DNA of 64,000 bases, taken from contig DINQ01000020.1 in assembly GCA_002426795.1 (NCBI GenBank), positions 443,017-507,016 of the forward strand, given 5' to 3'. Position 1 is the first letter of the stretch. Each line of letters opens with the position of its first letter. The notes under the pieces are model-generated. The model was not told the origin of the DNA. It made no database searches and worked only from the letters and a program-made list of their open reading frames with translations. Source of the stretch: Bacteroidales bacterium UBA5536 (lineage in GTDB: Bacteria > Bacteroidota > Bacteroidia > Bacteroidales > F082). Positions 52,558 to 60,800 of the stretch are shown here, one piece after another. Made by a program: the position numbers and the translations under genes.

Positions 52558-52748
52558 GCCCGCTTAATTCTAACGTGATTGTAAACTCAACATTACTTTC
52601 ATAAGGGTTTGCTCATTGGTCACAAAAACAGGCCTCAATCCTTCGGGATTCGCCCTCGGGCGGCAGTGGAAGTTTGCGCGGTCAGGCTGCCCTAAACGTG
52701 CTGTAGAGGGGTTTACCAACTCCCTTTGAATTAAAGCGGGCATTTTTT
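52558..52748 (+). ncRNA. ssrS: 6S RNA (SsrS), Bacteroidota type
   Basis: A non-coding 260-bp gap between zapA and rny. GCCCGCTTAATTC (52558-52570) pairs with GAATTAAAGCGGGC (52728-52741), giving a 13-bp closing stem with one bulge, directly followed by six T. Inside are hairpins AATCC-TTCG-GGATT (52637-52650) and CGCC-CTCG-GGCG (52651-52662), and GC-rich arms around a large internal loop. A long rod of about 190 nt with a central bubble, sited next to zapA, is the known form and place of 6S RNA, which binds RNA polymerase holoenzyme in stationary phase. A covariance-model search was not possible. Confidence 0.68.
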
Positions 52749-52790
52749 ATTTCCTTCTTCCGGGTTAAAACTTTAAAAAAGGAACAACTT

Positions 52791-54335
52791 ATGGGAGAAA
52801 TTTTAATCTATGCCATACTGCTGGTAGCAGGAGGGGCGATTGGAGGGGTGCTTACCAGCACTGTTCTCCGCAAAGCTATCATGAAGAAAAGTGATGCTTT
52901 GCTCGAGGAGGCCAAGGAAAAAGCCGAGGTCATTAAAAAAGAAAAAATGCTGCAAGCCAAAGAAAAATTCTTGCAGCTGAAATCTGAACACGACAAAGTC
53001 ATCAGCGACAAAAATCGCGAAATGCAAAAGGCCGAAAACCGCCTCCAGCAAAAAGAGCAGCAGTATTCGCAAAAGATGGAGGAATACCAGCGCAAACAGA
53101 AAGAAATGCAGGTGCTTCGACAAAATATGAGCACGCAACTCGAACTGCTCAATAAAAGGCAGGCCGAACTGGAGAAAATGCAGGAAGAGCACACACGACA
53201 GCTCGAGGTGATTTCAGGCATGTCGGCCCAGGATGCCAAAGACCAGCTCATCGAAAACATGAAGGACGAAGCCACGTCTGAGGCCATGGTGTTGATCCGC
53301 GAAATTACGGATGAAGCAAAGATGACAGCTAATATGGCTGCCAAGAAAATCGTTGTGGAGACCATCCAACGCACTGCCGCTGAGCATGCCATTGAAAACA
53401 CTGTTACCGTTTTCAATATCGAGAGTGATGAAATCAAAGGTCGGATCATTGGTCGTGAAGGGCGCAACATCAGAGCATTGGAAGCCTTAACCGGCGTCGA
53501 AATCATCATCGACGACAGTCCGGACGCCATCCTGCTTTCGGGTTTTGATCCCGTTCGTCGCGAAATTGCGCGCTTGTCACTTCAGAAGCTTATTACCGAC
53601 GGACGTATCCATCCGGCTCGTATTGAGGAAGTGGTGAAGAAAACAGAAAAACAAATTGAACAGGAAATCCTTGAAACAGGTAAGCGCACCGTGATTGATC
53701 TGGGGATCCACAACCTGCATGGTGAGTTGATCAAGATGATAGGGCGCATGAAATACCGTTCATCCTATGGTCAAAACCTGTTGCAGCACTCCATTGAGGT
53801 TGCGAAGCTGAGTGCAACGATGGCTTCAGAACTTGGCCTCAATACAAAGACCGCCAAAAGGGCCGGACTCCTGCACGATATTGGAAAAGTAGGCGAAAAT
53901 GAAGCCGAACTTCCGCATGCAATTCTGGGGATGAAGATTGCCGAGAAATACAAAGAAAAGGCAGATGTATGCAATGCAATTGGAGCCCACCACGATGAAA
54001 TTGAGATGGAAACCCTGATTGCACCTATTGTTCAGGTTTGCGACGCCATTTCAGGTGCAAGACCAGGAGCCCGCCGAGAAGTTGTAGAAGCCTATATACA
54101 ACGATTGAAAAAACTCGAAGAAATGGCGCTGGCATATCCGGGTGTTGTGAAAACCTATGCCATTCAAGCTGGCCGTGAGTTGCGCGTGATTGTTGGTGCG
54201 GATAAAGTAAGCGATGGCGATGCCGACAGATTGGCTTACGATTTGTCAAGAAAGATTCAAACGGAAATGACCTATCCAGGCCAGATAAAAATTACAGTTA
54301 TCAGGGAAACCCGTGCTGTAAGTTATGCTAAGTAA
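52791..54335 (+). CDS. rny: Ribonuclease Y
   Basis: 514 residues, typical length. An N-terminal membrane helix (about 2-24), a long charged coiled coil (30-190), the KH domain (about 205-265; GRIIGREGRNIRALEALTGV) and the HD domain (about 330-430) with LLHDIGKVGE and a further His/Asp in GAHHDEIE. It is an endoribonuclease anchored to the inner membrane that starts mRNA decay. Long antisense ORFs over the coiled coil are composition shadows. Confidence 0.95.
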   Translation: MGEILIYAILLVAGGAIGGVLTSTVLRKAIMKKSDALLEEAKEKAEVIKKEKMLQAKEKFLQLKSEHDKVISDKNREMQKAENRLQQKEQQYSQKMEEYQRKQKEMQVLRQNMSTQLELLNKRQAELEKMQEEHTRQLEVISGMSAQDAKDQLIENMKDEATSEAMVLIREITDEAKMTANMAAKKIVVETIQRTAAEHAIENTVTVFNIESDEIKGRIIGREGRNIRALEALTGVEIIIDDSPDAILLSGFDPVRREIARLSLQKLITDGRIHPARIEEVVKKTEKQIEQEILETGKRTVIDLGIHNLHGELIKMIGRMKYRSSYGQNLLQHSIEVAKLSATMASELGLNTKTAKRAGLLHDIGKVGENEAELPHAILGMKIAEKYKEKADVCNAIGAHHDEIEMETLIAPIVQVCDAISGARPGARREVVEAYIQRLKKLEEMALAYPGVVKTYAIQAGRELRVIVGADKVSDGDADRLAYDLSRKIQTEMTYPGQIKITVIRETRAVSYAK

Positions 54336-54359
54336 ACACACTTTTAACAAAATCAAATT

Positions 54360-54860
54360 ATGAAAAAGTTTCTGATTGTCAGTCTTGTCATGCTGTTTAG
54401 CAGCGTTTTGGTTGCCCAAAGTCCGATTGGGGATGGAGGAAAACAAGTCAATTTTGGTACGGGATTTAGTTCTTTTGGGATTCCCTTGTATGTGGGGATG
54501 GACTTTGGCGTGCATCCTGATATTACTGTTGGATTCAACGTTTCGTACAGATCGTACAGTGAAAATTTTCTTGGAGTCAACTACAATCAATCGATTATTG
54601 GGTTATTTGGCAATGGAAACTATCATTTCAACAGAATCCTGAATATCCCGCAAGAATGGGATTTTTATGCCGGATTGAGTGCGGGTTATGTCATTTGGAA
54701 TGCTGCCTCCGGTTATGGCGGTTCTAATAGCTCAGGACTCGGAATTGATGCTCAAATTGGTGGACGCTATTACTGGAGTGACCGCTGGGGTGTAAACCTG
54801 GAATTTGGTGGCGGAAATGCTGCTTCGGGTGGTAGAATTGGCTTGTCGTATAAGCTTTAA
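54360..54860 (+). CDS. Small outer-membrane beta-barrel protein
   Basis: 166 residues with a signal peptide (MKKFLIVSLVMLFSSVLVAQ) and about eight alternating amphipathic strands rich in Gly, Tyr and Phe (e.g. ITVGFNVSYRSYSENFLG, WDFYAGLSAGYVIW), ending GRIGLSYKL with hydrophobic C-terminal alternation. This is an eight-stranded barrel of the OmpW/OmpX-like size. It has a 24-bp gap after rny and is followed by a bidirectional terminator. Its role is unknown. Confidence 0.82.
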   Translation: MKKFLIVSLVMLFSSVLVAQSPIGDGGKQVNFGTGFSSFGIPLYVGMDFGVHPDITVGFNVSYRSYSENFLGVNYNQSIIGLFGNGNYHFNRILNIPQEWDFYAGLSAGYVIWNAASGYGGSNSSGLGIDAQIGGRYYWSDRWGVNLEFGGGNAASGGRIGLSYKL

Positions 54861-54878
54861 AGAAAAAATGAATTTCGA

Positions 54879-54910
54879 AAAGGCAACTCAGTGATGGGTT
54901 GCCTTTTTTT
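54879..54910. terminator. Bidirectional terminator between the barrel gene and the TPR lipoprotein gene
   Basis: AAAGGCAAC (54879-54887) pairs with GTTGCCTTT (54898-54906) around a 10-nt loop and is followed by a T-run. It lies 19 bp past the plus-strand stop and borders the stop of the converging minus-strand gene at 54909. Confidence 0.8.
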
Positions 54911-55442
54911 ATGGGTTTTTCGCTTCAAACTCCCGGATTATTTCTTCCGGTGTTTTTCCTAAGTTTTTAATGGCTTCAGCTGCATCATCAGCTAAAGCAT
55001 GATCAGGATACCGGTCGATGAAAAGTAAATAGGCTTTCTTGGCGTTTTCATAATCATGAAGCTGGTCGTCGAAAATAAATGCCTTCACAAAAAGTGCATT
55101 TGGCATAGAAGCATGATCGGGAAACTGCTGAATAAACTGATCGACCAGCGCAATGCTTCTCTTTGGGTTAGGCAGGTTCATTGAAATATCGATAGCCTTG
55201 AAAAGATAAATTGGTGAAAGACTGTCTGACGGTTTTTCTGTAGCGAATTGCCTGTAAGCATTCACCAGTTTTTCAGCTTCGGGAAGTCGCATGCGTCCAT
55301 CCTCTGAAAACAATGAATCTTCCAGTTGCTGAATTTTTTCATTAATAGTTATTTCCTTTTTTTGTGATTGTTGGCAGGATATTGTCAAAATAAAAAGAAG
55401 TATTACAAAAACTCCTAAACTTTTTTTTCGCCAGTCATTCAT
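54909..55442 (-). CDS. TPR-like lipoprotein (BamD/YfiO-like repeats)
   Basis: 177 residues with a lipoprotein signal (GVFVILLFILTISC, lipobox Cys about 23). The mature part has TPR-type helix pairs (about 55-165; e.g. ALVDQFIQQFPDHASMPNALF and AKKAYLLFIDRYPDHALADDA), with the FP/YPDH turns seen in BamD-like proteins. It is shorter than a true BamD (about 245), so an assembly-lipoprotein role is only possible. It follows def by 30 bp in an operon with ruvX and def. Confidence 0.78.
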   Translation of the reverse strand: MNDWRKKSLGVFVILLFILTISCQQSQKKEITINEKIQQLEDSLFSEDGRMRLPEAEKLVNAYRQFATEKPSDSLSPIYLFKAIDISMNLPNPKRSIALVDQFIQQFPDHASMPNALFVKAFIFDDQLHDYENAKKAYLLFIDRYPDHALADDAAEAIKNLGKTPEEIIREFEAKNP

Positions 55443-55472
55443 GATGCAAATCAGTAAAAATGTTTGTTACTA

Positions 55473-56051
55473 TTATTTCTTTCGTTTGTTTTTTAGTAGA
55501 CCTGGAAACGTCATTTTGTAATCTACTTCTACTTTTCCTTCTGAAATATCGCGAAGTTTTCCTTTGAGCAACATGCGTTTAAAGGGTGTAAGTCTGTCAA
55601 CATAAAGAATGCCATCAATGTGATCATATTCATGTTGGATAATTCTTGCCAGAATTCCATCATATTTTTCATGATGTACATTGAAATGCTCATCCAGGTA
55701 CTCAATTTCAAGTTCAGGTTTGCGTGTCACTTCTTCATTCATGCCGGGCAGACTCAAACAACCTTCGCCCATCGTCCATTCTTCTCCGTTTTCTTCAATG
55801 ATATGGGCATTGATGAATACTTTTTTGAATGTTTTGGTTTCAGGATGATCCTCACCATATGGAGAAGCATCAATTACAAAGAGCCGGATCGATTTGTTTA
55901 CCTGTGGTGCAGCAAGGCCAACTCCTGAGGCTTCGTACATGGTTTCCCACATATCCTGAATCAGCTGCTCAAGCCCGGGATAGTCCTGATCAATGTCAAC
56001 AGCAACTTTTTTCAAGGTTGGATGTCCGTATGCGATGATTGGTAAAATCAT
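55473..56051 (-). CDS. def: Peptide deformylase
   Basis: 192 residues. The three family motifs are present: GVGLAAPQV (about 42-50), EGCLSLPG with the metal-binding Cys (about 103) and QHEYDHIDG with two His ligands and the catalytic Glu (about 144-152). It removes the formyl group from the N-terminal Met of new proteins. The start overlaps the ruvX stop by 4 bp (ATGA), so translation is probably coupled. Confidence 0.96.
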   Translation of the reverse strand: MILPIIAYGHPTLKKVAVDIDQDYPGLEQLIQDMWETMYEASGVGLAAPQVNKSIRLFVIDASPYGEDHPETKTFKKVFINAHIIEENGEEWTMGEGCLSLPGMNEEVTRKPELEIEYLDEHFNVHHEKYDGILARIIQHEYDHIDGILYVDRLTPFKRMLLKGKLRDISEGKVEVDYKMTFPGLLKNKRKK

Positions 56052-56473
56052 AAAAATGAATGTTTTTTGTTTTCGAGATAGGATTGTAAGATGAGCGTTG
56101 CACTGATGGTGTCGACAAGGGCTTTGTCTTGTCTTTTTTTTCGGCTCAATCCAGCATCGATCATGCTCTGGAAAGCAATTTTCGACGTAAAACGCTCATC
56201 GTAGCGATCAATTTGCATCTGAGGAAACTGCTTCCTGAGCCGGTTGACAAAAGGTTCAATAAAGCGTGCGGCATCAGAAGCATTGTTTTGCATATCACGG
56301 GGTTCGCCCACAACAATGGCCGAAACATCCTCATTCTTAAGGTAATCGCGAATGAAATCAAAGGCACTGTGGCTTGCAATTGTCGTCAGACCACTGGCAA
56401 TCATTTGCAAAGGGTCGGTCACAGCTATACCACATCGTTTTTGACCGTAATCGATGGCTATTATTCGTCCCAT
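56048..56473 (-). CDS. ruvX: Putative Holliday junction resolvase RuvX (YqgF)
   Basis: 141 residues from ATG 56473. The RNase H-fold core starts GRIIAIDYGQKRCGIAVTDP, with the acidic Asp in strand 1, then IVVGEPRDM and YDERFTSKIA near the middle and a late Asp in KRQDKALVDTISA. This is the YqgF/RuvX family, linked to Holliday-junction resolution and 16S rRNA processing. The longer ORF starts five codons earlier; ATG 56473 aligns best. It is first of the ruvX-def-lipoprotein operon. Confidence 0.9.
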   Translation of the reverse strand: MGRIIAIDYGQKRCGIAVTDPLQMIASGLTTIASHSAFDFIRDYLKNEDVSAIVVGEPRDMQNNASDAARFIEPFVNRLRKQFPQMQIDRYDERFTSKIAFQSMIDAGLSRKKRQDKALVDTISATLILQSYLENKKHSFL

Positions 56474-56501
56474 GAAATAATATTGCACTGCATTTGAACC
56501 G

Positions 56502-56509
56502 CAAAATTA
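56502..56509 (-). promoter_or_regulatory. -7 element (TAATTTTG) of the ruvX operon
   Basis: TAATTTTG on the minus strand fits TAnnTTTG, with a start near 56495, about 22 nt before ATG 56473. No -33 element is well placed. Confidence 0.5.
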
Positions 56510-56593
56510 CAAACAAATATTGTAACTGCTTCTACCCATGTAGTAACGGTCTGCGTGTTTTTCTTAATTTCGTGTTTTGAAAGCAGATAATCT

Positions 56594-57409
56594 ATGGAAA
56601 AACTTCGGGCGCAGATCGAATCTGCATGGGAAAATAGGACATTGTTAAGGGAATATCAAACCCAACAAGCTATCAGACAGGTGATTGATTTGCTTGATCA
56701 GGGTACGCTGCGCGTTGCAGAGCCAGCTGAAAATACCTGGAAGGTAAACGATTGGATCAAGAAGGCCGTGATCATGTATTTCCCTATCAGCAAAATGGAG
56801 ACGCATGAGGTGGGTATGTTTGAATTTCATGATAAAATCCCGTTGAAGCACAACTACGAATCGCTGGGAGTAAGGGTTGTGCCTCATGCAATAGCGCGTT
56901 ATGGCGCTTATCTGGGGAGAGGTGTTATCATGATGCCTTCCTACGTGAATATTGGCGCATGGGTTGGTTCCGGGACAATGGTTGATACCTGGGCTACCGT
57001 AGGTTCATGTGCGCAGATTGGTGAAAATGTGCACCTGAGTGGCGGTGTTGGTATTGGTGGCGTGCTTGAGCCGGTGCAGGCTGCTCCTGTAGTGATTGAG
57101 GATAATTGTTTCATTGGTTCACGATCTATTGTAGTCGAAGGTGTTCGGATTGAACGCGAAGCAGTTCTTGGAGCAAATGTGGTCCTGACGCAATCAACAC
57201 GCATCATTGATGTGAGTGGCGATCAGCCAATCGAAATCAAGGGTTATATCCCGGCACGTTCGGTGGTAATCCCAGGTTCGTTTACTAAAGCTTTTCCGGC
57301 AGGAGAGTTTCAGGTTGCTTGTGCATTGATTATCGGAAAACGAAAAGCTTCAACCGATTTGAAAACATCACTCAACGATGCCTTACGGACATATGATGTG
57401 GCAGTATGA
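56594..57409 (+). CDS. dapD: Tetrahydrodipicolinate N-succinyltransferase DapD
   Basis: 271 residues. An N-terminal helical domain (1-95) is followed by a left-handed beta-helix of hexapeptide repeats (about 105-235; GRGVIMMPSYVNIGAWVGSG, ENVHLSGGVGIGGVLEP, EDNCFIGSRSIVVEGV). It carries out the succinylation step of the DapD route to meso-diaminopimelate and lysine, in the cytosol. It is a single gene, followed by a bidirectional terminator. Its upstream region has TAATTTCG, one base off the -7 consensus. Confidence 0.95.
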   Translation: MEKLRAQIESAWENRTLLREYQTQQAIRQVIDLLDQGTLRVAEPAENTWKVNDWIKKAVIMYFPISKMETHEVGMFEFHDKIPLKHNYESLGVRVVPHAIARYGAYLGRGVIMMPSYVNIGAWVGSGTMVDTWATVGSCAQIGENVHLSGGVGIGGVLEPVQAAPVVIEDNCFIGSRSIVVEGVRIEREAVLGANVVLTQSTRIIDVSGDQPIEIKGYIPARSVVIPGSFTKAFPAGEFQVACALIIGKRKASTDLKTSLNDALRTYDVAV

Positions 57410-57410
57410 C

Positions 57411-57446
57411 AAAAAAAAGTGATAACCATATGATTATCACTTTTTT
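57411..57446. terminator. Bidirectional terminator between dapD and tRNA-His
   Basis: AGTGATAA (57418-57425) pairs with TTATCACT (57434-57441), flanked by an A-run on the left and a T-run on the right, so it can end both dapD (+) and tRNA-His (-). Confidence 0.82.
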
Positions 57447-57447
57447 G

Positions 57448-57522
57448 GGTGGAAGACGGGATTCGAACCCGCGACCCTCAGAACCACAATCTGATGCTCT
57501 AACCAACTGAGCTACGACCACC
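57448..57522 (-). tRNA. tRNA-His (anticodon GUG)
   Basis: On the minus strand, a cloverleaf with the anticodon stem CAGA/TCTG around TTGTGGT gives anticodon GTG. The extra 5' G pairs with C73, as in all bacterial tRNA-His. The T arm has GGGTTCGAATCCC. CCA is not encoded. Taking the extra G as position -1, two acceptor pairs (5-68 and 6-67) are mismatched (T-T and C-T), which is unusual but may be a lineage trait. Confidence 0.93.
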
Positions 57523-57642
57523 ATTTTGAGGGCACAAATATACAATCATTTTTCAAAATAAAATCTTCCCGATAAAAAAAACAATTACAATATTCAATTC
57601 ACACTTTATTGACGAAAGACCAAAATTATCTGCAACCTCGAC

Positions 57643-58809
57643 ATGAATAATAAAAACGCATCGTCTGACCTTTTCTTGAACCGGGGATTATCGCCAGGCC
57701 GCATTGCATGGCGACGATTCAGGCGAAACAGCACGGGTATGGTTTCTTTGGGATTTATTTTGGTGATGGGATTAATAGCCATTTGTGCCTATTTTGTAAT
57801 TCCTGATAAAACAGCCAATGCTAACAGACAAATTCTTGAGATTAGCACACAAAAACCTGGTTTTGAAGTTAAAGTATTGAAGGTGCCCAATACTGCGCAG
57901 TTAACAACAACAGGTTTTTTCGACCAGTTATTATATGGAAAAACAGCTCGTTTTCAATATTTTCCGTTTGATTCGGTACGGTTTATGAATGATAGTTTAC
58001 GGATCAGGTTGTTTGATCCGGAGCCACTCGAAAAACGCCAATGGCTTTCATTTTCTTATAGTCAGTTGGTTGCTAAACCAGTTATGGATGCAGATTTGAA
58101 TAGAGACGATTTGGTCGCTTCACGGCTATCAACCAAAAGGTATTGGTTGGGAACCGACCAATTTGGTCGCGATCTGCTGAGCAGATTGGTTTTAGGTGCT
58201 CGAATCAGCTTATCGGTGGGTTTTATTGCGGTATTAATCAGCATCCTCATTGGTGTTACGCTAGGGAGCATTGGTGGTTTTTTCGGAGGTTTTGTTGATG
58301 CTTTTGTAATGTGGTTTATCAATGTGGTTTGGTCAGTTCCAACGCTGTTAATGGTGATTGCCATCACTTTTGCACTGGGAAAAGGAGCGTGGCAAGTCTT
58401 TGTTGCTGTCGGACTTACGATGTGGGTTGAAGTAGCGCGTGTGGTTAGAGGGCAAATGATTTCGCTGCGTGAAACTACTTTTGTGGAGGCTGGAAAAGCT
58501 CTAGGATTCCGTAATTTTAGACTCATTTTCAGGCATATGCTTCCGAATGCTATGAGTCCGGTTATTGTTATTTCAGCAGCAAACTTTGCTTCTGCCATTC
58601 TGATTGAAGCAGGCTTGAGTTTTTTAGGACTAGGCGTACAACCTCCAACACCATCTTGGGGCAGTATGATCAAGGAAAATTATGCTTTTATCATTCTCGA
58701 TGCAGCATACCTGGCCATTTTACCTGGCATCGCCATCATGCTGCTTGTTTTGGCGTTTATGCTGACTGGTAATGCTCTGCGTGACGCATTGGATGTGCGG
58801 ACAAACTAA
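57643..58809 (+). CDS. Lone DppC/OppC-like ABC transporter permease
   Basis: 388 residues. The N-terminus (SPGRIAWRRFRRNSTGMVSLGFI) with TM1 is typical of DppC/OppC. A long periplasmic segment follows (about 50-165) before the family motif WLGTDQFGRDLLSRLVLGARISL. The remaining five helices and the EAA loop (VEAGKALGFRNFRLIFRHMLPNA) are intact, ending in LSFLGLGVQPPTPSWGSMI. It should be half of a peptide or nickel importer permease, but no DppB, ATPase or binding-protein gene is adjacent. The partners may lie elsewhere. Confidence 0.88.
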   Translation: MNNKNASSDLFLNRGLSPGRIAWRRFRRNSTGMVSLGFILVMGLIAICAYFVIPDKTANANRQILEISTQKPGFEVKVLKVPNTAQLTTTGFFDQLLYGKTARFQYFPFDSVRFMNDSLRIRLFDPEPLEKRQWLSFSYSQLVAKPVMDADLNRDDLVASRLSTKRYWLGTDQFGRDLLSRLVLGARISLSVGFIAVLISILIGVTLGSIGGFFGGFVDAFVMWFINVVWSVPTLLMVIAITFALGKGAWQVFVAVGLTMWVEVARVVRGQMISLRETTFVEAGKALGFRNFRLIFRHMLPNAMSPVIVISAANFASAILIEAGLSFLGLGVQPPTPSWGSMIKENYAFIILDAAYLAILPGIAIMLLVLAFMLTGNALRDALDVRTN

Positions 58810-58814
58810 GAAAA

Positions 58815-60332
58815 CTACCTTCTCCGGAACAATCCTTTTAACCGTCTTGGTTTGTAGTTATCGGCATTCATGCAGGCGCCGGTATCTCTGTTACCGAGGC
58901 ACACGCCCCTGCGGAAGTTGATTTTAACAGAGGCATAAATGTCCATCCCATTGAGGTCTGAAATTCCCATCAGGGTTCCAATCCTATCTGTGCCAATTGT
59001 AATAAAACCAAGGCGAATGGCTGCACCTATGCGTGGCATTTGATATTCATAAAGACTTAAAGGAAGCATGGCTTCAAACCAGTCTGTTTCATAGCGGGGC
59101 GTAACAGCCAGCTGGGCAGGCCGTCTGACCGAGTGCTGCGAAGCGCTGAATGGCTGAATCCAGGTTGCATTTAAATACCAATTTTGTTTATAGTGATAAT
59201 CAAATTGAACACTAAGGGCAGTTGGCAGGCCTATTTTAAATGAATTATTCGAAAGAGATGAAGTAGGTGATCCCAAAAAAGCTTCACTCAATTGGTTCAT
59301 GAGTGTATTCACATCGGTATAGCTTACCGTATCAACACGATCCCAAAGCAGACTTACATCATTAAAGGTGTGCTCCTGCGCATTGTCTTTAAAATTGATC
59401 GCTCCCAGATCGAGTATGGAAATTCCCAAACGCCAAAAATAATCACGGTAAGGCTGTTCGCAAATCCGACTGGGATTATTCCTTTGATACCCTTCTTTTT
59501 TTCTGGTATATGTTAGGCCTAAATCAAATCCAACACCTTTGCCTTTGAATGTGTTGCCAGGGTCGGGAAAGTCGTTGTTGTTGTAATCAAGTGGCAATGC
59601 CAGCCCGGCACTTGTATTCATGTTAAAAATATTTATCGTACTGTCATTCAGTACCATATAGTCTACATTATCCATAGACAAATAGGCTCCGGTATATCCC
59701 AACAGGTACTTTACCGTTATTCCTGCTGCCCAGTGATGATTCACCTGTTTGTGAAAGGCATAAGCGTAGCTCAAGCCAATTTCACCCCAATTCAACGAAC
59801 TCACATCTACATTATAATCTTCAAACCGTATATTGTGAAGTGGTTCGTAACCCAGGTCTTCGGTGCCGAAAATTGGTACTTCGTAAGGGATTCTGTTCAT
59901 GCTGGTATAACTGCGGGCAGCTGTGTGAAAGGCAAAAGCATGATCGCCAGTTTGCACCATGGCAGATAAGCCGTAAATATTGGCAATTGCCTCACCCTTT
60001 TTTTTGCCAGTGTTAGTGTAGTATAGAAAGTTGTTGCCATTGGGGCCATAAATTGGCAACTGCTCTTTTCCTGATACCAAAGGAATGGTATTGTAATCTT
60101 TTCCAGGGATATAAGCAAAGTTGTTCTGGCCAAATGCAGTAACAGACAGCAATTGTAAATCCATGTAAACTTTAGATTGTAGCATGGTGGCCGGATTGAT
60201 CCGGACTGTTTGCGAACCAGCAAAATTCCCCTGCACGATTCCCGGTGATTCCTGTGAAAATGCAAACACTGAGCACAACAGACATGCAACTAAAAGCATG
60301 CTGGTATAAGAAGTACTTTTTAAAAATCTCAT
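58815..60332 (-). CDS. Outer-membrane DUF5723/PorP-like family protein
   Basis: 505 residues from ATG 60332, chosen since a promoter (TTG-N17-TACCTTTG) lies inside the longer open frame and the signal peptide then starts cleanly (MRFLKSTSYTSMLLVACLLC...AFSQ). The mature part has repeated amphipathic beta-strands typical of a barrel, with NPATMLQSKVYMDLQLLSV at the start. This fits DUF5723 proteins of Bacteroidota, thought to be outer-membrane barrels related to PorP/SprF. The C-terminus is basic (KPRRLKGLFRRR) with a Cys pair (CLGNRDTGAC). Its role is unknown. Confidence 0.75.
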   Translation of the reverse strand: MRFLKSTSYTSMLLVACLLCSVFAFSQESPGIVQGNFAGSQTVRINPATMLQSKVYMDLQLLSVTAFGQNNFAYIPGKDYNTIPLVSGKEQLPIYGPNGNNFLYYTNTGKKKGEAIANIYGLSAMVQTGDHAFAFHTAARSYTSMNRIPYEVPIFGTEDLGYEPLHNIRFEDYNVDVSSLNWGEIGLSYAYAFHKQVNHHWAAGITVKYLLGYTGAYLSMDNVDYMVLNDSTINIFNMNTSAGLALPLDYNNNDFPDPGNTFKGKGVGFDLGLTYTRKKEGYQRNNPSRICEQPYRDYFWRLGISILDLGAINFKDNAQEHTFNDVSLLWDRVDTVSYTDVNTLMNQLSEAFLGSPTSSLSNNSFKIGLPTALSVQFDYHYKQNWYLNATWIQPFSASQHSVRRPAQLAVTPRYETDWFEAMLPLSLYEYQMPRIGAAIRLGFITIGTDRIGTLMGISDLNGMDIYASVKINFRRGVCLGNRDTGACMNADNYKPRRLKGLFRRR

Positions 60333-60371
60333 TCTAAATGCAAGTCGTTCCTTAATCCCCTTTAATAGAGG

Positions 60372-60399
60372 CAAAGGTATCATTTTTTTTATTCGACAA
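60372..60399 (-). promoter_or_regulatory. Promoter of the DUF5723 gene
   Basis: TTG (60397-60399) and TACCTTTG (60372-60379) are 17 bp apart on the minus strand. Start predicted near 60365, so translation from the upstream in-frame codons at 60383 or 60413 is excluded. Confidence 0.6.
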
Positions 60400-60505
60400 T
60401 ATTGATAACGCAATCTCCCAACACTTTAGTTTACTTAGGTTGAAATAAATGAAAGTATGAATATTACTATCGTTTGATATGCAGTGCTTATTGTAAAAAA
60501 GATTG

Positions 60506-60513
60506 TATCTTTG
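60506..60513 (+). promoter_or_regulatory. -7 element (TATCTTTG) of tRNA-Leu(UAG)
   Basis: TATCTTTG fits TAnnTTTG and predicts a start near 60520, about 26 nt before the mature tRNA. The only nearby TTG is 12 bp upstream, too close for a normal -33 contact. Confidence 0.5.
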
Positions 60514-60545
60514 CATCCGTTTCACTCGAAAATGTCGGTGATTTT

Positions 60546-60627
60546 GCGGATGTGGCGTAATTGGTAGCCGCGCCAGACTTAGGATCTGGTGCCGAGAGGC
60601 GTGGGGGTTCGAGTCCCTTCATCCGCA
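60546..60627 (+). tRNA. tRNA-Leu (anticodon UAG)
   Basis: A class II cloverleaf with a long variable arm. Acceptor GCGGATG pairs with CATCCGC. The anticodon stem CCAGA/TCTGG encloses CTTAGGA, giving anticodon TAG. The T arm has GGTTCGAGTCC. CCA is not encoded (discriminator A60627 then CAC). Confidence 0.95.
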
Positions 60628-60636
60628 CACTTTAAA

Positions 60637-60759
60637 AGAGGCTGTTACATGATGTACTAGATATTGATAATGTTTTTTCTGAAAGTTGGTGTTTGATCGG
60701 AGTGTCAGCATTATTTTTTAGAAAATCAATTTCAATTTAGTCGCTATGTTGCAGCCTCT
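60637..60759. repeat. 123-bp inverted-repeat element between tRNA-Leu and tig
   Basis: AGAGGCTGTTACAT (60637-60650) and ATGTTGCAGCCTCT (60746-60759) pair over 14 positions with one T-T mismatch and one G-U. The 95-bp inside has a second nested pair (AATG...CTGA with TCAG...CATT, about 60671-60712). It is either a structured leader RNA of tig or a MITE-like remnant; the GAGGCTG ends resemble insertion-sequence ends. No target-site duplication is visible. Confidence 0.6.
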
Positions 60760-60800
60760 GAGTAATTTATACAGAAAAGGTTCTTAAACAAAAAGTGAAA

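Noticed and set aside
52808..53530. 240-codon antisense ORF over rny
   Set aside because: It mirrors the Lys/Glu-rich coiled coil of RNase Y (giving Ser/Phe/Leu runs), so it is a composition shadow.
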